From Micromonospora sp. MW-13 (GTDB lineage: Bacteria > Actinomycetota > Actinomycetes > Mycobacteriales > Micromonosporaceae), in the NCBI RefSeq assembly GCF_003434305.1, contig NZ_QKKX01000064.1:44879-108878 (forward strand): 64,000 nt of DNA, in the 5' to 3' direction. Position numbers and translations under genes: made by a program. Every line of letters starts with the position of its first letter. The first letter of the stretch is position 1. Positions 14,345 through 23,459 of this stretch are shown here, in pieces. The notes beneath the pieces are model-generated. The model was not told the origin of the DNA. It saw only the letters and a program-made list of their open reading frames with translations, and did no database searches.

Positions 14345-16300
14345 TCACCCGGTGACCCGCACCTGGTGGGCGTACGAGAAGGCGATGGCGTTGACGTCCA
14401 GCTCGATGCGCTGCACGGCCTCGCCGCGTTCCCCGGTGGTCGGATCGGCCCCGAACAACCGGACCTCCTCCACCAGGTCCACCCCGTCGACCCGCTGCAA
14501 CACGGCGTGCAGCTCACCCGACTGGATCGGCCGGCCGAAGGGCCACCCGTCGCCGTCGGGCCCGCCCCGCACCGGGTCGAGGTAGTCGTACAAAGCGCGC
14601 AGCGCCCGCCGGCGCAGCTCCGCGTCGGACCCGCTCGCCCGAGGCCGGGAGCGGACCCGGGCGACCACCGTCACCCCCTGGTAGAACGGCGGCTCCACCA
14701 GCACCCGGGCACCCACGCAGCGGCGGGCGTCGAGGAAGGCCCGGATCCGGTCCAGCACCTCGTCACGGGGCCGCAGGGCGGCGAACCGGGCCGCGTCGTC
14801 CTCGGCGTCGCCGTGCTCACCCAGCGCCGGCACCACCAGCACCCGCACCGCCGCCGAGCCGTCGCCCGCCGGCACGCACTTCACCCGCAGCACCTCCGGC
14901 GCCGCCTCCCGGGCCAACTGCTCGTAGTCCTCGGCGGTGACCGCCCGTTCCCGGGTACGCAGGCTCAGCGGCCCGCGCACCGACGTCTCGGCCAGCGACT
15001 CGCCGTCGACGCCGCCGGTGGCCGCCGCCCGGTTGGTCACCGTGGACACGAACGGCACCGGGTCCCGCAGCACGCTCAGCGTGCGGGCGGCCACGTTGCC
15101 CCGCCGCCCCCCGCCCGTGCGGTAGGTCGGGATCCGGACCACCGCGCCCTTCGGCGGCACCGCCCCGTACCGGCGTACCGTGCCGTCGGCCTGCCGGACG
15201 GCCGGGCCGAAGCCGATCTCCCCGCTGGACCGGTCGACGCACACGTGCCGGTCCTGGGGCCCGGAGCCGGCGAAGCTCGCCACCTCCCGCCAGGTCTGCC
15301 AGCCCTCGGCGGCGCTCACCTCGATCCCGATCGCGCCGTCGGCGGCCACGATCGGCGCCCGCTGCACCGTGAACCGCTGCCCCGGCACCCCCTCGGACGC
15401 GCCCAGGGTCTCGCCGCCGATCAGCTCGGCGTGGCAGGCGCTCACGGTGCCGCCGATGGTGACCGCCTCCGCCCGGCCCAGTCGGGGCGGGGCGTGGAAG
15501 AACGGCTGCCCGGCGACGGCCTCGCGCAGCCGGCAGCGCAGCCAGCCGGCGCGGTGCCGGGCCTCCACCGACGCGGCGTGCCGCGCCGGGACGTGCACGA
15601 CCACCTCGCCGGCCCGGTTCAGCGCGCCCGTGGTGTCCCGCTCCACCGGGCACTCCTCCCAGCCACCCTCGGTCCACGCCTCCCACACCAGCGGCGGGTT
15701 CGTCGGGTCCACCCCGCGCCCGGCCACCACCCAGTCCATGGTGAGCAGCACGGCGCAGCCCGGCACCGCCCTGTCGAGGCCGAACAGCACGGCGTCGCCG
15801 GCCACCGGCGGGTCCGCGAACGCCGGGATCCGGTCCGCGCCGCCCAGGTCCCCGGTCCGGTCCGTCGGTCGCCCCCCGGCCGGCACGGTCAGCACCCGGA
15901 CCAGCCGGCACGGCGGCACGGTCAGCTCGTGCAGCGTCTCGAAGGTCACCGGCTCCGCGTTCTCCGCGCGTACGGTCGCCACGTGCGTGCCGGCCGGGAC
16001 GACGACCGGGGCGTCGCGGGGCGCGGACAGCCAGAACGTCACGTCCGTCGACGCCACCGCCGGCGGGAACGGGGCGATGCCGAGCAGGTCCAGGAACTTC
16101 ACGTAGTGCCGGTCCGGCACCCGGTTGAGCCGGTACAGGAGCTGGTCCACCATGTACGCGAACGTCTCGATCAGGGTCACCCCCGGATCGGACACGTTGT
16201 GGTCGGTCCACTCCGGGCAGCGCCGCTGCACCAGGCGCTTCGCGTCGTCCACCAGGTCCTGGAAACGGCGGTCGTCGAGGTGCGGGGCGGGCAGGGCCAT
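14345..16300 (-). CDS. Baseplate assembly protein (gpJ/gp6-like)
   Basis: The protein has 651 residues from an ATG overlapping the Gp25 stop (ATGA). The N-terminus reads LDDRRFQDLVDDAKRLVQRRCPEWTDHNVSDPGVTLIETFAYMVDQLLYRLNRVPDRHYVKFLDLLG in outline, the signature of the large putative baseplate assembly proteins of eCIS (Afp11-type). The middle is beta-rich. The C-terminal third has the J-like segment RTRERAVTAEDYEQLAREAAPEVLRVKC. It forms the wedge ring around the spike. The second ORF frame through this region is a shadow. Confidence 0.92.
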   Translation of the reverse strand: MALPAPHLDDRRFQDLVDDAKRLVQRRCPEWTDHNVSDPGVTLIETFAYMVDQLLYRLNRVPDRHYVKFLDLLGIAPFPPAVASTDVTFWLSAPRDAPVVVPAGTHVATVRAENAEPVTFETLHELTVPPCRLVRVLTVPAGGRPTDRTGDLGGADRIPAFADPPVAGDAVLFGLDRAVPGCAVLLTMDWVVAGRGVDPTNPPLVWEAWTEGGWEECPVERDTTGALNRAGEVVVHVPARHAASVEARHRAGWLRCRLREAVAGQPFFHAPPRLGRAEAVTIGGTVSACHAELIGGETLGASEGVPGQRFTVQRAPIVAADGAIGIEVSAAEGWQTWREVASFAGSGPQDRHVCVDRSSGEIGFGPAVRQADGTVRRYGAVPPKGAVVRIPTYRTGGGRRGNVAARTLSVLRDPVPFVSTVTNRAAATGGVDGESLAETSVRGPLSLRTRERAVTAEDYEQLAREAAPEVLRVKCVPAGDGSAAVRVLVVPALGEHGDAEDDAARFAALRPRDEVLDRIRAFLDARRCVGARVLVEPPFYQGVTVVARVRSRPRASGSDAELRRRALRALYDYLDPVRGGPDGDGWPFGRPIQSGELHAVLQRVDGVDLVEEVRLFGADPTTGERGEAVQRIELDVNAIAFSYAHQVRVTG

Positions 16301-16719
16301 CACTCGGCTCCCGGTTCGTGCGCGGGGATGACGTAGAACGGGAAGACCAGGTTGCGCGGGTCGTTGTCCTGGCGCAGCCGGTACCGGATGTCGATGTAGA
16401 GAGTGCCCCGGGCCGCGTCGGCGAAGTCGACCAGCACGTCGTCCAGCTCGACCCGCGGCTCCCAGCGCTCCAGCGCCAGCCGCACCTGGTACGCGACCTG
16501 GCCGGCGGTGGACGGGTCGGCCGGGGCGAACGCCAACTCGTGGATCGCGCAGCCGAACTCGGGGCGACCCGGGCGCTCGCCCGGCGCCGTGCCGAGGATC
16601 AGCCGGATGCTCTCCACCACCTCCCGGTCCCCCCGGACCAGGGCGATCCCCCCGGTGGGATCGGTGCGCAGCGGGAACGCCCACCCGGCGCCGACGAAGT
16701 CGGTGGCCATCGGCGTCAC
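16300..16719 (-). CDS. GPW/gp25 family baseplate protein
   Basis: The 139-residue protein is close to T4 gp25 size. The motifs GGIALVRGDREVVESIRLILGTAPGERPGRPEFGCAIHELAF match the family, including the EFGC(x)IHEL segment. In contractile systems this protein starts sheath assembly at the baseplate. The GTG at 16719 overlaps the PAAR stop (GTGA), which favours it over the ATG three codons later. Confidence 0.92.
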   Translation of the reverse strand: MTPMATDFVGAGWAFPLRTDPTGGIALVRGDREVVESIRLILGTAPGERPGRPEFGCAIHELAFAPADPSTAGQVAYQVRLALERWEPRVELDDVLVDFADAARGTLYIDIRYRLRQDNDPRNLVFPFYVIPAHEPGAE

Positions 16720-16997
16720 CCGCCGATCAGCACGGTCGGGCAGCCGGCGAGGATCGGCGCCCCGCAGCCGGCCAGGTCGCCCATGCGGGCGGCGGGCCGG
16801 CCGCCGATGAGCACCGTCGGGCAGCCGGGCGGCAGCAGCGGGGACGGGGGGTGCGGCGGGGTGCCCGGGAAGGAGCAGGCGTGCAGGGTGCCCACGGTGG
16901 CGGCGGGCTGCCCGCCGATGAGGACGGTGGGCACCCCGGGGCCGCCGACCGTGCCCGGATGGGCGGTGGGGTCACCGACGCGAGCTGCTGGTGGCAC
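16716..16997 (-). CDS. PAAR-domain spike tip protein
   Basis: The 93-residue protein has repeated PTVLIGGxPAA units (VPTVLIGGQPAATVG, CPTVLIGGRPAARMG, CPTVLIGG), the short beta hairpins of PAAR proteins. It forms a sharpened cone on the VgrG spike. A GTG start is used. It sits between VgrG and Gp25 with short spacing, as in other eCIS loci. His and Cys residues that could bind the tip metal are present (HACSF, GCGAP). Confidence 0.9.
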   Translation of the reverse strand: MPPAARVGDPTAHPGTVGGPGVPTVLIGGQPAATVGTLHACSFPGTPPHPPSPLLPPGCPTVLIGGRPAARMGDLAGCGAPILAGCPTVLIGG

Positions 16998-17023
16998 GGC
17001 ACACTCCCTTCACTCACGTACCG

Positions 17024-18865
17024 TCAGTTGATCCGGACGACGCCGCCGCGGACGGTCACCGGGCCGCCGGCGGTCAGCTCCGCGCCGCCCTGCCCGGCGA
17101 CCTTCACCGTCGCGCCCTCCACGGACGCGCCGGCCGTGCCCTTCACCCGCACCTGGCCCTGGCCCTCGATACCGACGTCGCTCTTCGAGGTGACGGTGAC
17201 CCGCTGCCCGGCCAGCTCCAACGACCCGGAGCCGGCGTCGAGGACGATCCCGTCCCTGGCCCGGACGCTCACCTTGCCGTCGCTGACGATCTCGATCTGC
17301 CGGCCGGTGCGGTCCAGCCGCAGGGTGAACTTCCGGTCCCCGGTGGCGAGCAGGATCCCGTCCGGGCCGCTGCCGGCCTCCAGCAGCTCCAACCGGTGCC
17401 CGGTACGGGAGACCAGGGCCCGCACCGCGATCCGGCCGCTGCTGCCGTCCACCGGGTCGGTGTCCAGCTTCGGCGGCGCGTCCGTGCCGTTGTGCAACCC
17501 GCCGAGGACGTACGCGGCGTCGAGGCTGCCGCCGGTGAACCCGACCAACACCTCGTCGCCCACCTCCGGCAGCAGCACCGCCCCCCGCTCCGCGCCCGCG
17601 CCGGGCTGCACCACCCGCGCCCAGCCGGTGGTGTACCTCCCGTCCAGCCACGGCAGGGTGAGCCGGACCCGGCCCAGCTTCTTCGGGTCCTTCACGTCGC
17701 TGACCACCGCCGGGACCAGTCCGTCGCCGACCCGGTCGGTCGCCGCCGCGCCGGCGGTCAGCCCGTACAGCGAGCGGTCGGAGCGGCCGGAGACGGTGAA
17801 CGCGGTGGTGTAGCCGGCCTGCTCGCTGAACACGTGCCGGGTGCTGGTCAGCACGTACCTGCCCTGGAACGGCTCGCCGATGTTGGCCAGCGCCACCGCC
17901 GCGCCCGCCCGCAGCTTGGCGTTGCCCTTCGCCACCCCCTCGATCTCCGCGCAGCCGCCGCCGAGGTCGCCGGCCAGCGCGCCGGCCACCGCCCGCACCG
18001 CCGCGTCCGAGCCGAGGGTCGGGTCGGCGACCAGGTACGGCGGGCTGCCCACCTTCCTGCCCAGCTCGGCCGGATCGGCGCCGATGCCGTCGGCGCCCGG
18101 CACCTTCGGGGTGGCGGTCGCGCTGACCGCCCGCTTCGTCGCCGGGTCCCAGCCCCGGACGGCCACCTCGGGCACCTGCGCGGTGGCGGTCACCCCGGCG
18201 CGCAGCGCGATCAGGTTCCGGTTGACCTCCAGCACCAGCGGGTCCTGGGTGGCCCGCGCCGACGGGTCGGGCGCGCCAGCCGGGGGCTGCGGCATCCGCA
18301 GGTGCAGCGCGCCGTCGAGCACCATCACCTGCGCGCCGACCAGTGCCGCGAGCCGGTGCAGGAACGCCCAGTCGCTGACGTTGTCCTGGCTGAGTTGCGC
18401 CTCCGGCTCGCCGCCGATCCCGCTCACCGGGTCGATCCGGCCCGCCTTCAGCCCGGCCCGCTGCGCCACCTGCCGCACGATGTCCGGCACGCTCATCCCC
18501 GGGTACGCGGCCACCCGCCGGCCGCGCAGCAGCCGGTGGGCCAGGTCCAGGCCGCGGACCTCGGTGAACGTGCCGGTGGCGTCCAGCTCGCACTCCACGG
18601 CGGTGACCTCGCCGGTGAGCAGCGGTGCGGGGCCGCCCGGGTCGGAGGTCTGCACGGTCAGCTTCACCGGGGCACCGATCGTGAAGCCGCCCTTGGCCAG
18701 CACCGTCCGGCCCGGGTCCCGGTACCGCAGCACGAACCGGTCGGGCAGGTTGCGGCTGTCGTCGACCGCCGCGTACGTCAGCAGCGCGGCGATCTCCGCG
18801 GGCAGCGGGCTGCCGCCCACCTCGACGAGGAGCGCGTTGGCGAACTGCTCATTGGCCACGGGCAC
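17024..18865 (-). CDS. VgrG-like spike protein (Afp8-type)
   Basis: The protein has 613 residues from a GTG that overlaps the LysM gene by 17 bp. The N-terminal half carries gp27-like motifs (GLDLAHRLLRGRRVAAYPGMSVPDIVRQVAQRAGL ... DWAFLHRLAALVG). A gp5-like OB fold follows (DPKKLGRVRLTLPWLDG ... ARVVQPGAGAERGAVLLPEVGDEVLVGF). The C-terminus is the beta-helical needle with short repeats (GQRVTVTSKSDVGIEGQGQVRVKG). It forms the trimeric puncturing spike. No extra effector domain follows the needle. Confidence 0.93.
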   Translation of the reverse strand: MPVANEQFANALLVEVGGSPLPAEIAALLTYAAVDDSRNLPDRFVLRYRDPGRTVLAKGGFTIGAPVKLTVQTSDPGGPAPLLTGEVTAVECELDATGTFTEVRGLDLAHRLLRGRRVAAYPGMSVPDIVRQVAQRAGLKAGRIDPVSGIGGEPEAQLSQDNVSDWAFLHRLAALVGAQVMVLDGALHLRMPQPPAGAPDPSARATQDPLVLEVNRNLIALRAGVTATAQVPEVAVRGWDPATKRAVSATATPKVPGADGIGADPAELGRKVGSPPYLVADPTLGSDAAVRAVAGALAGDLGGGCAEIEGVAKGNAKLRAGAAVALANIGEPFQGRYVLTSTRHVFSEQAGYTTAFTVSGRSDRSLYGLTAGAAATDRVGDGLVPAVVSDVKDPKKLGRVRLTLPWLDGRYTTGWARVVQPGAGAERGAVLLPEVGDEVLVGFTGGSLDAAYVLGGLHNGTDAPPKLDTDPVDGSSGRIAVRALVSRTGHRLELLEAGSGPDGILLATGDRKFTLRLDRTGRQIEIVSDGKVSVRARDGIVLDAGSGSLELAGQRVTVTSKSDVGIEGQGQVRVKGTAGASVEGATVKVAGQGGAELTAGGPVTVRGGVVRIN

Positions 18866-19625
18866 CGTCCGGGGCGGTCAGCTCCTCGAGGGCGGGCACC
18901 AGCAGGGTGGTGCCGGGGCGTAGCCGCATCGGGTCGTCGATTTCGTTGGCCTCGGCGATGTGCCGCCACAGCCCCGCCCGCCCGTACGCGTGGTGGGCCA
19001 CCGAGTGCAGGGTGTCCCCGGCGACGACGACGTGGATGTCCCGGACCGCGAGGGCCCCGGAGGTGGGGTTCTGCCCGGGCTGCTCGCCCGAAATCTCCTC
19101 CAGGGCGACCGTGCACAGCGCCCGCACCGGCGTGCCGCCCGGGGTGAACAGGGTGTACTTCGCGTTGACGCTGGCCACGAACGCCGGGAAGCCGACCATC
19201 CCGCCCCAGTGGAACACCACCCACGGCGGGGAGCCCTTCTTCTGCTGCCGGCTCGCGTCGGTCGGCACGCAGCAGGCGAACAGCTCCTCCACCCGCTTCA
19301 CCACCGAGCTGTCCATCGTGGCGGTGGCATCGAAGAACATCTCCAGGGTCAGCTTGGCCGGGTCCGAGCCGGTGAACTCCGGCACGCCGCTCTTCTTCGC
19401 GTTGCGCTGCGCGTCCCGCTTCCACTTGGCGGTCTTCGTCAGCGCCAGCTCCTTCGGGTTGAACTGGAACGGGATCTGGCCCAGCTTCGGGCCGGGTGCG
19501 GCGGTGCCGCCGTTGCGGGGCGGCTCGTGCAGTTGCAGGTACGCGTGGGTGAGCTGCGGCGGCGCGCCACCGCCCCGACCGGCGGGGCTGCCGGCGGCGC
19601 TGAAGGTGACCGGGGAGGCGCTCAC
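18849..19625 (-). CDS. LysM-containing tube/spike adaptor (Afp7-type)
   Basis: This 258-residue protein has an N-terminal tube-like domain (LGQIPFQFNPKELALTKTAKW ... KLTLEMFFDATATMDSSVV). The C-terminal LysM (HVVVAGDTLHSVAHHAYGRAGLWRHIAEANEIDDPMRLRPGTTLLVP) matches the CIS LysM family, where the module probably seats the protein in the baseplate hub rather than binding peptidoglycan. The GTG start at 19625 lies 5 bp past the tube gene stop. Confidence 0.9.
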   Translation of the reverse strand: MSASPVTFSAAGSPAGRGGGAPPQLTHAYLQLHEPPRNGGTAAPGPKLGQIPFQFNPKELALTKTAKWKRDAQRNAKKSGVPEFTGSDPAKLTLEMFFDATATMDSSVVKRVEELFACCVPTDASRQQKKGSPPWVVFHWGGMVGFPAFVASVNAKYTLFTPGGTPVRALCTVALEEISGEQPGQNPTSGALAVRDIHVVVAGDTLHSVAHHAYGRAGLWRHIAEANEIDDPMRLRPGTTLLVPALEELTAPDGARGQ

Positions 19626-19629
19626 CGGG

Positions 19630-20067
19630 TCACCCCCCGGTCCCGGGGCCGAAGAAGCCGTGGTGGGCCAGTTCGAGGGTCTCGACGGCCACCTTCGGAC
19701 TGTCCGGGCTGAGCTGCGGCCCCGTCCACTTGACGGGGATGACGTCGAGCAGGCCCCACCGGGCGATCACCGTGCCCTCCAGGGTGCGCGCCTCGATGGT
19801 GGCGGTCTTGCGGGTGATCCCGTTCGCCATCCCCGAGAACCAGCGCATCAGCTTCGTGCTGTCGGCGGTGACCGGGCGGGACAGCTTGACGTTGGAGAAC
19901 TTCATCCGGGTCGGGAGCTGCCACACGTGCCCGTTGTTGCCGCCCTCCTCGCGCTGCTCGACGACGACCTCGCAGCCCAGCCCGTCACAGGTGTTGAACG
20001 CGCCGAGATCCTGGTCGTCGATCCTGACGACGAAGGCGATCGCGACGGCGACCTCGTCCTTGGCCAT
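19630..20067 (-). CDS. Inner tube protein 2 (tube initiator type, gp19-like)
   Basis: This 145-residue protein (GGAGGGAC before the ATG) has the beta-barrel tube pattern: FVVRIDDQDLGAFNTCDGLGCEVVVEQREEG, then LPTRMKFSNVKLSRPVTADSTKLMRWF and ending VETLELAHHGFF. It is the second of two tube paralogues in the cluster. Its place directly before the LysM adaptor and VgrG suggests it is the initiating ring between spike and main tube (Afp5-type). That role is inferred from order. Confidence 0.88.
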   Translation of the reverse strand: MAKDEVAVAIAFVVRIDDQDLGAFNTCDGLGCEVVVEQREEGGNNGHVWQLPTRMKFSNVKLSRPVTADSTKLMRWFSGMANGITRKTATIEARTLEGTVIARWGLLDVIPVKWTGPQLSPDSPKVAVETLELAHHGFFGPGTGG

Positions 20068-20125
20068 TCGTCCCTCCTGGTCCTGCGCGTGTCTCCCGGT
20101 CCCGGGCCCTTCTCCGGCGGTTCTG

Positions 20126-22846
20126 TCAGCCCGGTCCGCCGAGCGCCCCGTGCCGCTCCCGGTCGAGGCGCAGCTCGGTCTTGAGCCGGCGCAGCAGCGG
20201 GTCGTACAGCTTCTTCAGCAGCTCCTCCGGCTCGGCCCCGCCGCCCGCGGCCCGCGGAGCGCCCGGCACGGCCGGCTGACCGGCCGCCGCCCCGCCACCG
20301 TCGGGCGGCGGGGCCGCCGCAGGCGGCGCGGGCGTGTCGACCGGGGGCGGCGGGGCGGCGTCGTCGACCGGTTCGGCCCGCTGCACGACCGGACCCGACA
20401 GCTCACCCATGGCATACGCGGACAGCGGCGGCCCGGGTGGCGCGGTGTCCCGCCCCGGGGGCCGGCCGGCCGACGGCGTGCCAGGAAGCGCGCCCACCCA
20501 CCGCTGGACGGGCGGGAGCCCGCCGCCGGCCACCGCGCTGGTCGAGCCGGCTGCGTCGGTCGATGCCGCCGTGCCCGGCGCGGTGGCCGGGTACGGGGCG
20601 GCCGGGGCCGGGGTCGGGTACGGGGCGGCCGGGTTCGGGTACAGGTCCACGGGGACGGCCCGCTCCGGGGCGGGTGTGGTGGCGGCCCGCCCACCGGCGG
20701 CCGTCGCCTCGTCCCGCTGCCAGGTCACCCGCTGCACGGTCGGCCGGTCGGGCAACGGCGCGACCGGGCCGGCCCCGGTCAGCAGCGGGGTCGGACGGTC
20801 ACCGACGAGCCGGGCCACGACCAGGGGCAGGGGAGGGGGCGGGCTCCCGTCCGGGTCCACCCCTGCGGGGCCCGCGTCGCCGGTGGGGTCCGCCATGCCG
20901 CCGTCTCCGCCGACGAGGCCGGCGACGCCCGGTCCGCCGTCGGTCTCCCCGCCGGTCGTGGCGCCACCGACCGGGCTTGTTCCCCCGCCGTACGGGGCAC
21001 CGGTGCCGGTCGACGCCTCGGCGTGCGGGACCGGTCCGGTGCCGGTCGTCGGCTTCTCGACGCGGGGGCCGGTCGAGGTGGCCGGCGTCGTCAGGCGGGC
21101 CACCACCGGCAGGTCGGGGCCGCCGGAGCCCACGTGTCCCGCCCCCGGGCCGCCGGCCGGATCCACGGCCTGAACGCCCGCCGCCGGCCCGCCCTGCGAG
21201 GAGGCGACGCCCGGGGGCGTCGACGTGGCCGGCCCGCCCAGCAGCGCGGCCACGCCCGCCTCCGCCGGCACGTCCCCGCTGGCCGTCGCCTCCCCACCGG
21301 GCGGCGGCCCCCCGGCGGGCGGTGTCTCTCCGGCGGGCGGTGTCCCCCCGGCGGACGGCACGAACGTCTGGACGGGCGCCGGTGCTCCCGTACCCGGGTC
21401 TGCCGCGCCGCCAGCCCAACGGGCGGGCGGCGCGTCGCCGCGCGGCGTACCGGCGAGCGGCAGGCCCTCGGCGGGCGGCGGGGGACCGCCGGCGAGGTGC
21501 TCGCCCCCGCCGGCGGTCCCCGGCTCGGCCTGCGGCCCCACGGGGGAGGGGCCGAGACCGGTGGGGAATGCTCCTGTTCCGAGCCGGGAGACGGTGCCGG
21601 CCCCCTCGCCCAGAAGCGTGGCCGAGTCTCCCGCCGGCGTCACCTCTGCCGCGTCGGCCGGTCGACCGGCGGCCCCGGGCCCGCTGGCCGGCCCGCTGCC
21701 GCCGGCCGGCGACCGCTGGACCAGCGGCGCGGTGGCCATCGACCGGCCGTCTCCGGCGGCAGCGCGGCGCACCTGCTCGGGACCCTCCCCGGCCGCGGAG
21801 CGTTGCACCGACGGGAAAGCGGCGTCGCCGGTCGGGCGGGACACCGGAGGAAGCACGGGGGACACGATCGGCTCGCCCAGCCCGAGCCGGCGGGGTGGCC
21901 TCGGGCCGGCCCCGACGAGTCGCTGCACGGGCAGGTCCGGTGCGGCCGGTCCGGTGCCGCCGGGGGTGCGGGGCCCGGCTGCCGACGCCGCGTCCGCCGC
22001 CGGGCCCGGGACGTCACCGCCGAGGGGCGCCGTCCTGCCGGCTGGGATCGTCACGTCGGCGTCGCCCGTCGCCGGGTCGTCCCGCCCGAGGGTGGGTGCC
22101 TCGGGTGAGGCGTCGTCGGGGCGGGCGGCCTCCGCCGTCGGGTCGGCCGGGCGGTCGACGGCGGGCAGGAGCAGCTCCTCCGGCGGCGGGGGCGCGGTCA
22201 GCAGTCGGCTGACCGTCACCGGCTCCACGGGCACCGCACGGCCCCGGGTCGGCACGGCCAGCGGGTGTTCCGGCGTCGGTGGGGTTCCCGGCGCGCCGGC
22301 GACCTGTCGTTGCAGGGCCGGTGCCGGCGTACGGGCGCCCGCCGACGGCGCCGCGAGCGGCAGCGGCCCGGGGTCGCCGCCACGCGCCCGGCCGACGGGT
22401 TCCGGGGCGGGCCGGGGCGGCTCGCTCACCGGCACGGCCGTCTCGTGCAGGACCCCGGCCGGCTCGGCGGCACCGACGAGGTGACCGAGGGGCGCCAGGT
22501 ACGACGGGTTGCGCCAGGCGGCCAGCGCCCCGGTGAACGTGTCGGGCAGGTTCAGCCGCGGCTCGTCCGGGGTGACCCGCTGGAGCGGCGGGAGGCTCTG
22601 CCACGCCGGTGGCCCGTTCCGCAGGTGGGCCGGGGAGCCGTCCCCGGGCGATGCGCCTTCCCGCGATGCGCCTTCCCGCGATGCGCCTTCCCGCGATGCG
22701 CCTTCCCGCGATGCGCCTTCCCGCGATGCGGTCGCCTGGGACGCGTCAGAGGTCGTTGCGGCGATCCGCTCGACGGTGGGTGGCGCAGACGCGTCCGCAG
22801 TGGACCGTTGCGCGGTCCCCTGCGATCGCCGGCGCCACGGCCACAT
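20126..22846 (-). CDS. Large disordered Pro/Gly-rich protein with repeated V/L-Q-R motifs (eCIS-linked)
   Basis: The 906-residue protein is dominated by Pro, Gly, Ala, Thr and Ser. It starts MWPWRRRSQ, contains five ASREG repeats, and then at least eight scattered VQR or LQR triplets (LQRVT, LQRQV, VQRLV, VQRSA, VQRSP, VQRVT, VQRWV, VQRAE). Only the end looks folded: EELLKKLYDPLLRRLKTELR followed by LDRERHG. That helical tail is the conserved-looking part. Two cargo-like proteins of the same locus also have VQR motifs. It lies between DUF6760 and tube 2, the region where a tape-measure or scaffold would be expected. Strong third-position bias shows it is really coded. Function unknown. Confidence 0.78.
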   Translation of the reverse strand: MWPWRRRSQGTAQRSTADASAPPTVERIAATTSDASQATASREGASREGASREGASREGASREGASPGDGSPAHLRNGPPAWQSLPPLQRVTPDEPRLNLPDTFTGALAAWRNPSYLAPLGHLVGAAEPAGVLHETAVPVSEPPRPAPEPVGRARGGDPGPLPLAAPSAGARTPAPALQRQVAGAPGTPPTPEHPLAVPTRGRAVPVEPVTVSRLLTAPPPPEELLLPAVDRPADPTAEAARPDDASPEAPTLGRDDPATGDADVTIPAGRTAPLGGDVPGPAADAASAAGPRTPGGTGPAAPDLPVQRLVGAGPRPPRRLGLGEPIVSPVLPPVSRPTGDAAFPSVQRSAAGEGPEQVRRAAAGDGRSMATAPLVQRSPAGGSGPASGPGAAGRPADAAEVTPAGDSATLLGEGAGTVSRLGTGAFPTGLGPSPVGPQAEPGTAGGGEHLAGGPPPPAEGLPLAGTPRGDAPPARWAGGAADPGTGAPAPVQTFVPSAGGTPPAGETPPAGGPPPGGEATASGDVPAEAGVAALLGGPATSTPPGVASSQGGPAAGVQAVDPAGGPGAGHVGSGGPDLPVVARLTTPATSTGPRVEKPTTGTGPVPHAEASTGTGAPYGGGTSPVGGATTGGETDGGPGVAGLVGGDGGMADPTGDAGPAGVDPDGSPPPPLPLVVARLVGDRPTPLLTGAGPVAPLPDRPTVQRVTWQRDEATAAGGRAATTPAPERAVPVDLYPNPAAPYPTPAPAAPYPATAPGTAASTDAAGSTSAVAGGGLPPVQRWVGALPGTPSAGRPPGRDTAPPGPPLSAYAMGELSGPVVQRAEPVDDAAPPPPVDTPAPPAAAPPPDGGGAAAGQPAVPGAPRAAGGGAEPEELLKKLYDPLLRRLKTELRLDRERHGALGGPG
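22651..22725. repeat. 15-bp tandem repeat, five exact copies
   Basis: ATGCGCCTTCCCGCG is repeated five times without mismatch, then trails off after five bases. On the coding strand this gives the ASREG pentapeptide run near the N-terminus of the disordered protein. Exact identity implies recent expansion. Confidence 0.9.
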
Positions 22847-22850
22847 CGGG

Positions 22851-23009
22851 TCACCGTCCCTGGCTGATGCGGGTGTTGATGCCGGCGATCTCGGCCACGT
22901 AGCGCAGCCGCTCGCCGTGTTCGAGGTCGAGGATCTCGTCCAGCGACCAGTGGAAGTGGTAGGCGACGTACGCGACCTCGGAGTAGATGCGGTCGGCCGC
23001 GTACGTCAC
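22851..23009 (-). CDS. Small eCIS protein, DUF6760 type
   Basis: The 52-residue protein starts at a GTG (23009) that overlaps the previous stop (GTGA). The sequence VTYAADRIYSEVAYVAYHFH then WSLDEILDLEHGERLRYVAEIAGINTRI is typical of the short conserved protein found next to the tail assembly gene in eCIS loci. It resembles the short second frame of tail assembly chaperone pairs. An upstream in-frame ATG would only add sequence from the overlapping gene. Confidence 0.82.
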   Translation of the reverse strand: MTYAADRIYSEVAYVAYHFHWSLDEILDLEHGERLRYVAEIAGINTRISQGR

Positions 23010-23455
23010 GATTCCCCCAGGCGCCCACCGGCGAGGTCCACGGCGAACCGGTGCCGGCACTCCGGACAGACCACGCTGGCCCGGGTGTGCCCCTCGCTGT
23101 TGATCCGCCGGTACATGTCCTGGAGGAACGCCAGGTCCGAGGCGAACAGGTCCTCCACCACGCCCGGGTGCACGTCCACCAGCGTGCCGATCCGGGTGAT
23201 CACCCGGCTGAGCAGCACCACCGTGAGGTACGGCGGGTTCTCCCGCACCCGGTCGTCGCGCAGCGGCACCAGCTCGTCCCGGGCGGTCGCCAGCCGCATC
23301 ACCCCGTCCCGGTGCACCGTGCCCGAGCCGTCGACGTAGCCGCGCGGCAGCTCGAACGGGAACTCCGTGCGCAGCGTCTCGCGGCGGGCGGCGACGGCGG
23401 GCGGCTCGGCCGGCTCCGAACCGGGCGGCGGGACCAGGGACGACGTACGGCGCAT
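23006..23455 (-). CDS. Tail assembly protein with zinc-binding motif
   Basis: This 149-residue protein starts 5 bp after the tube stop. The middle (TEFPFELPRGYVDGSGTVHRDGVMRLATARDELVPLRD) and the helix VVLLSRVITRIGTLVDVHPGVVEDLFASDLAFLQDMYRRIN are the usual tail assembly pattern. The C-terminus has CPECRHRF, half of a metal site. It probably helps tube or tape-measure loading, like phage tail chaperones. Confidence 0.82.
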   Translation of the reverse strand: MRRTSSLVPPPGSEPAEPPAVAARRETLRTEFPFELPRGYVDGSGTVHRDGVMRLATARDELVPLRDDRVRENPPYLTVVLLSRVITRIGTLVDVHPGVVEDLFASDLAFLQDMYRRINSEGHTRASVVCPECRHRFAVDLAGGRLGES

Positions 23456-23459
23456 GGGG

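Noticed and set aside
22651..22725. Regular repeat array that could suggest CRISPR
   Set aside because: The unit is only 15 bp, there are no spacers, and it reads in frame as a pentapeptide repeat within a coding gene.
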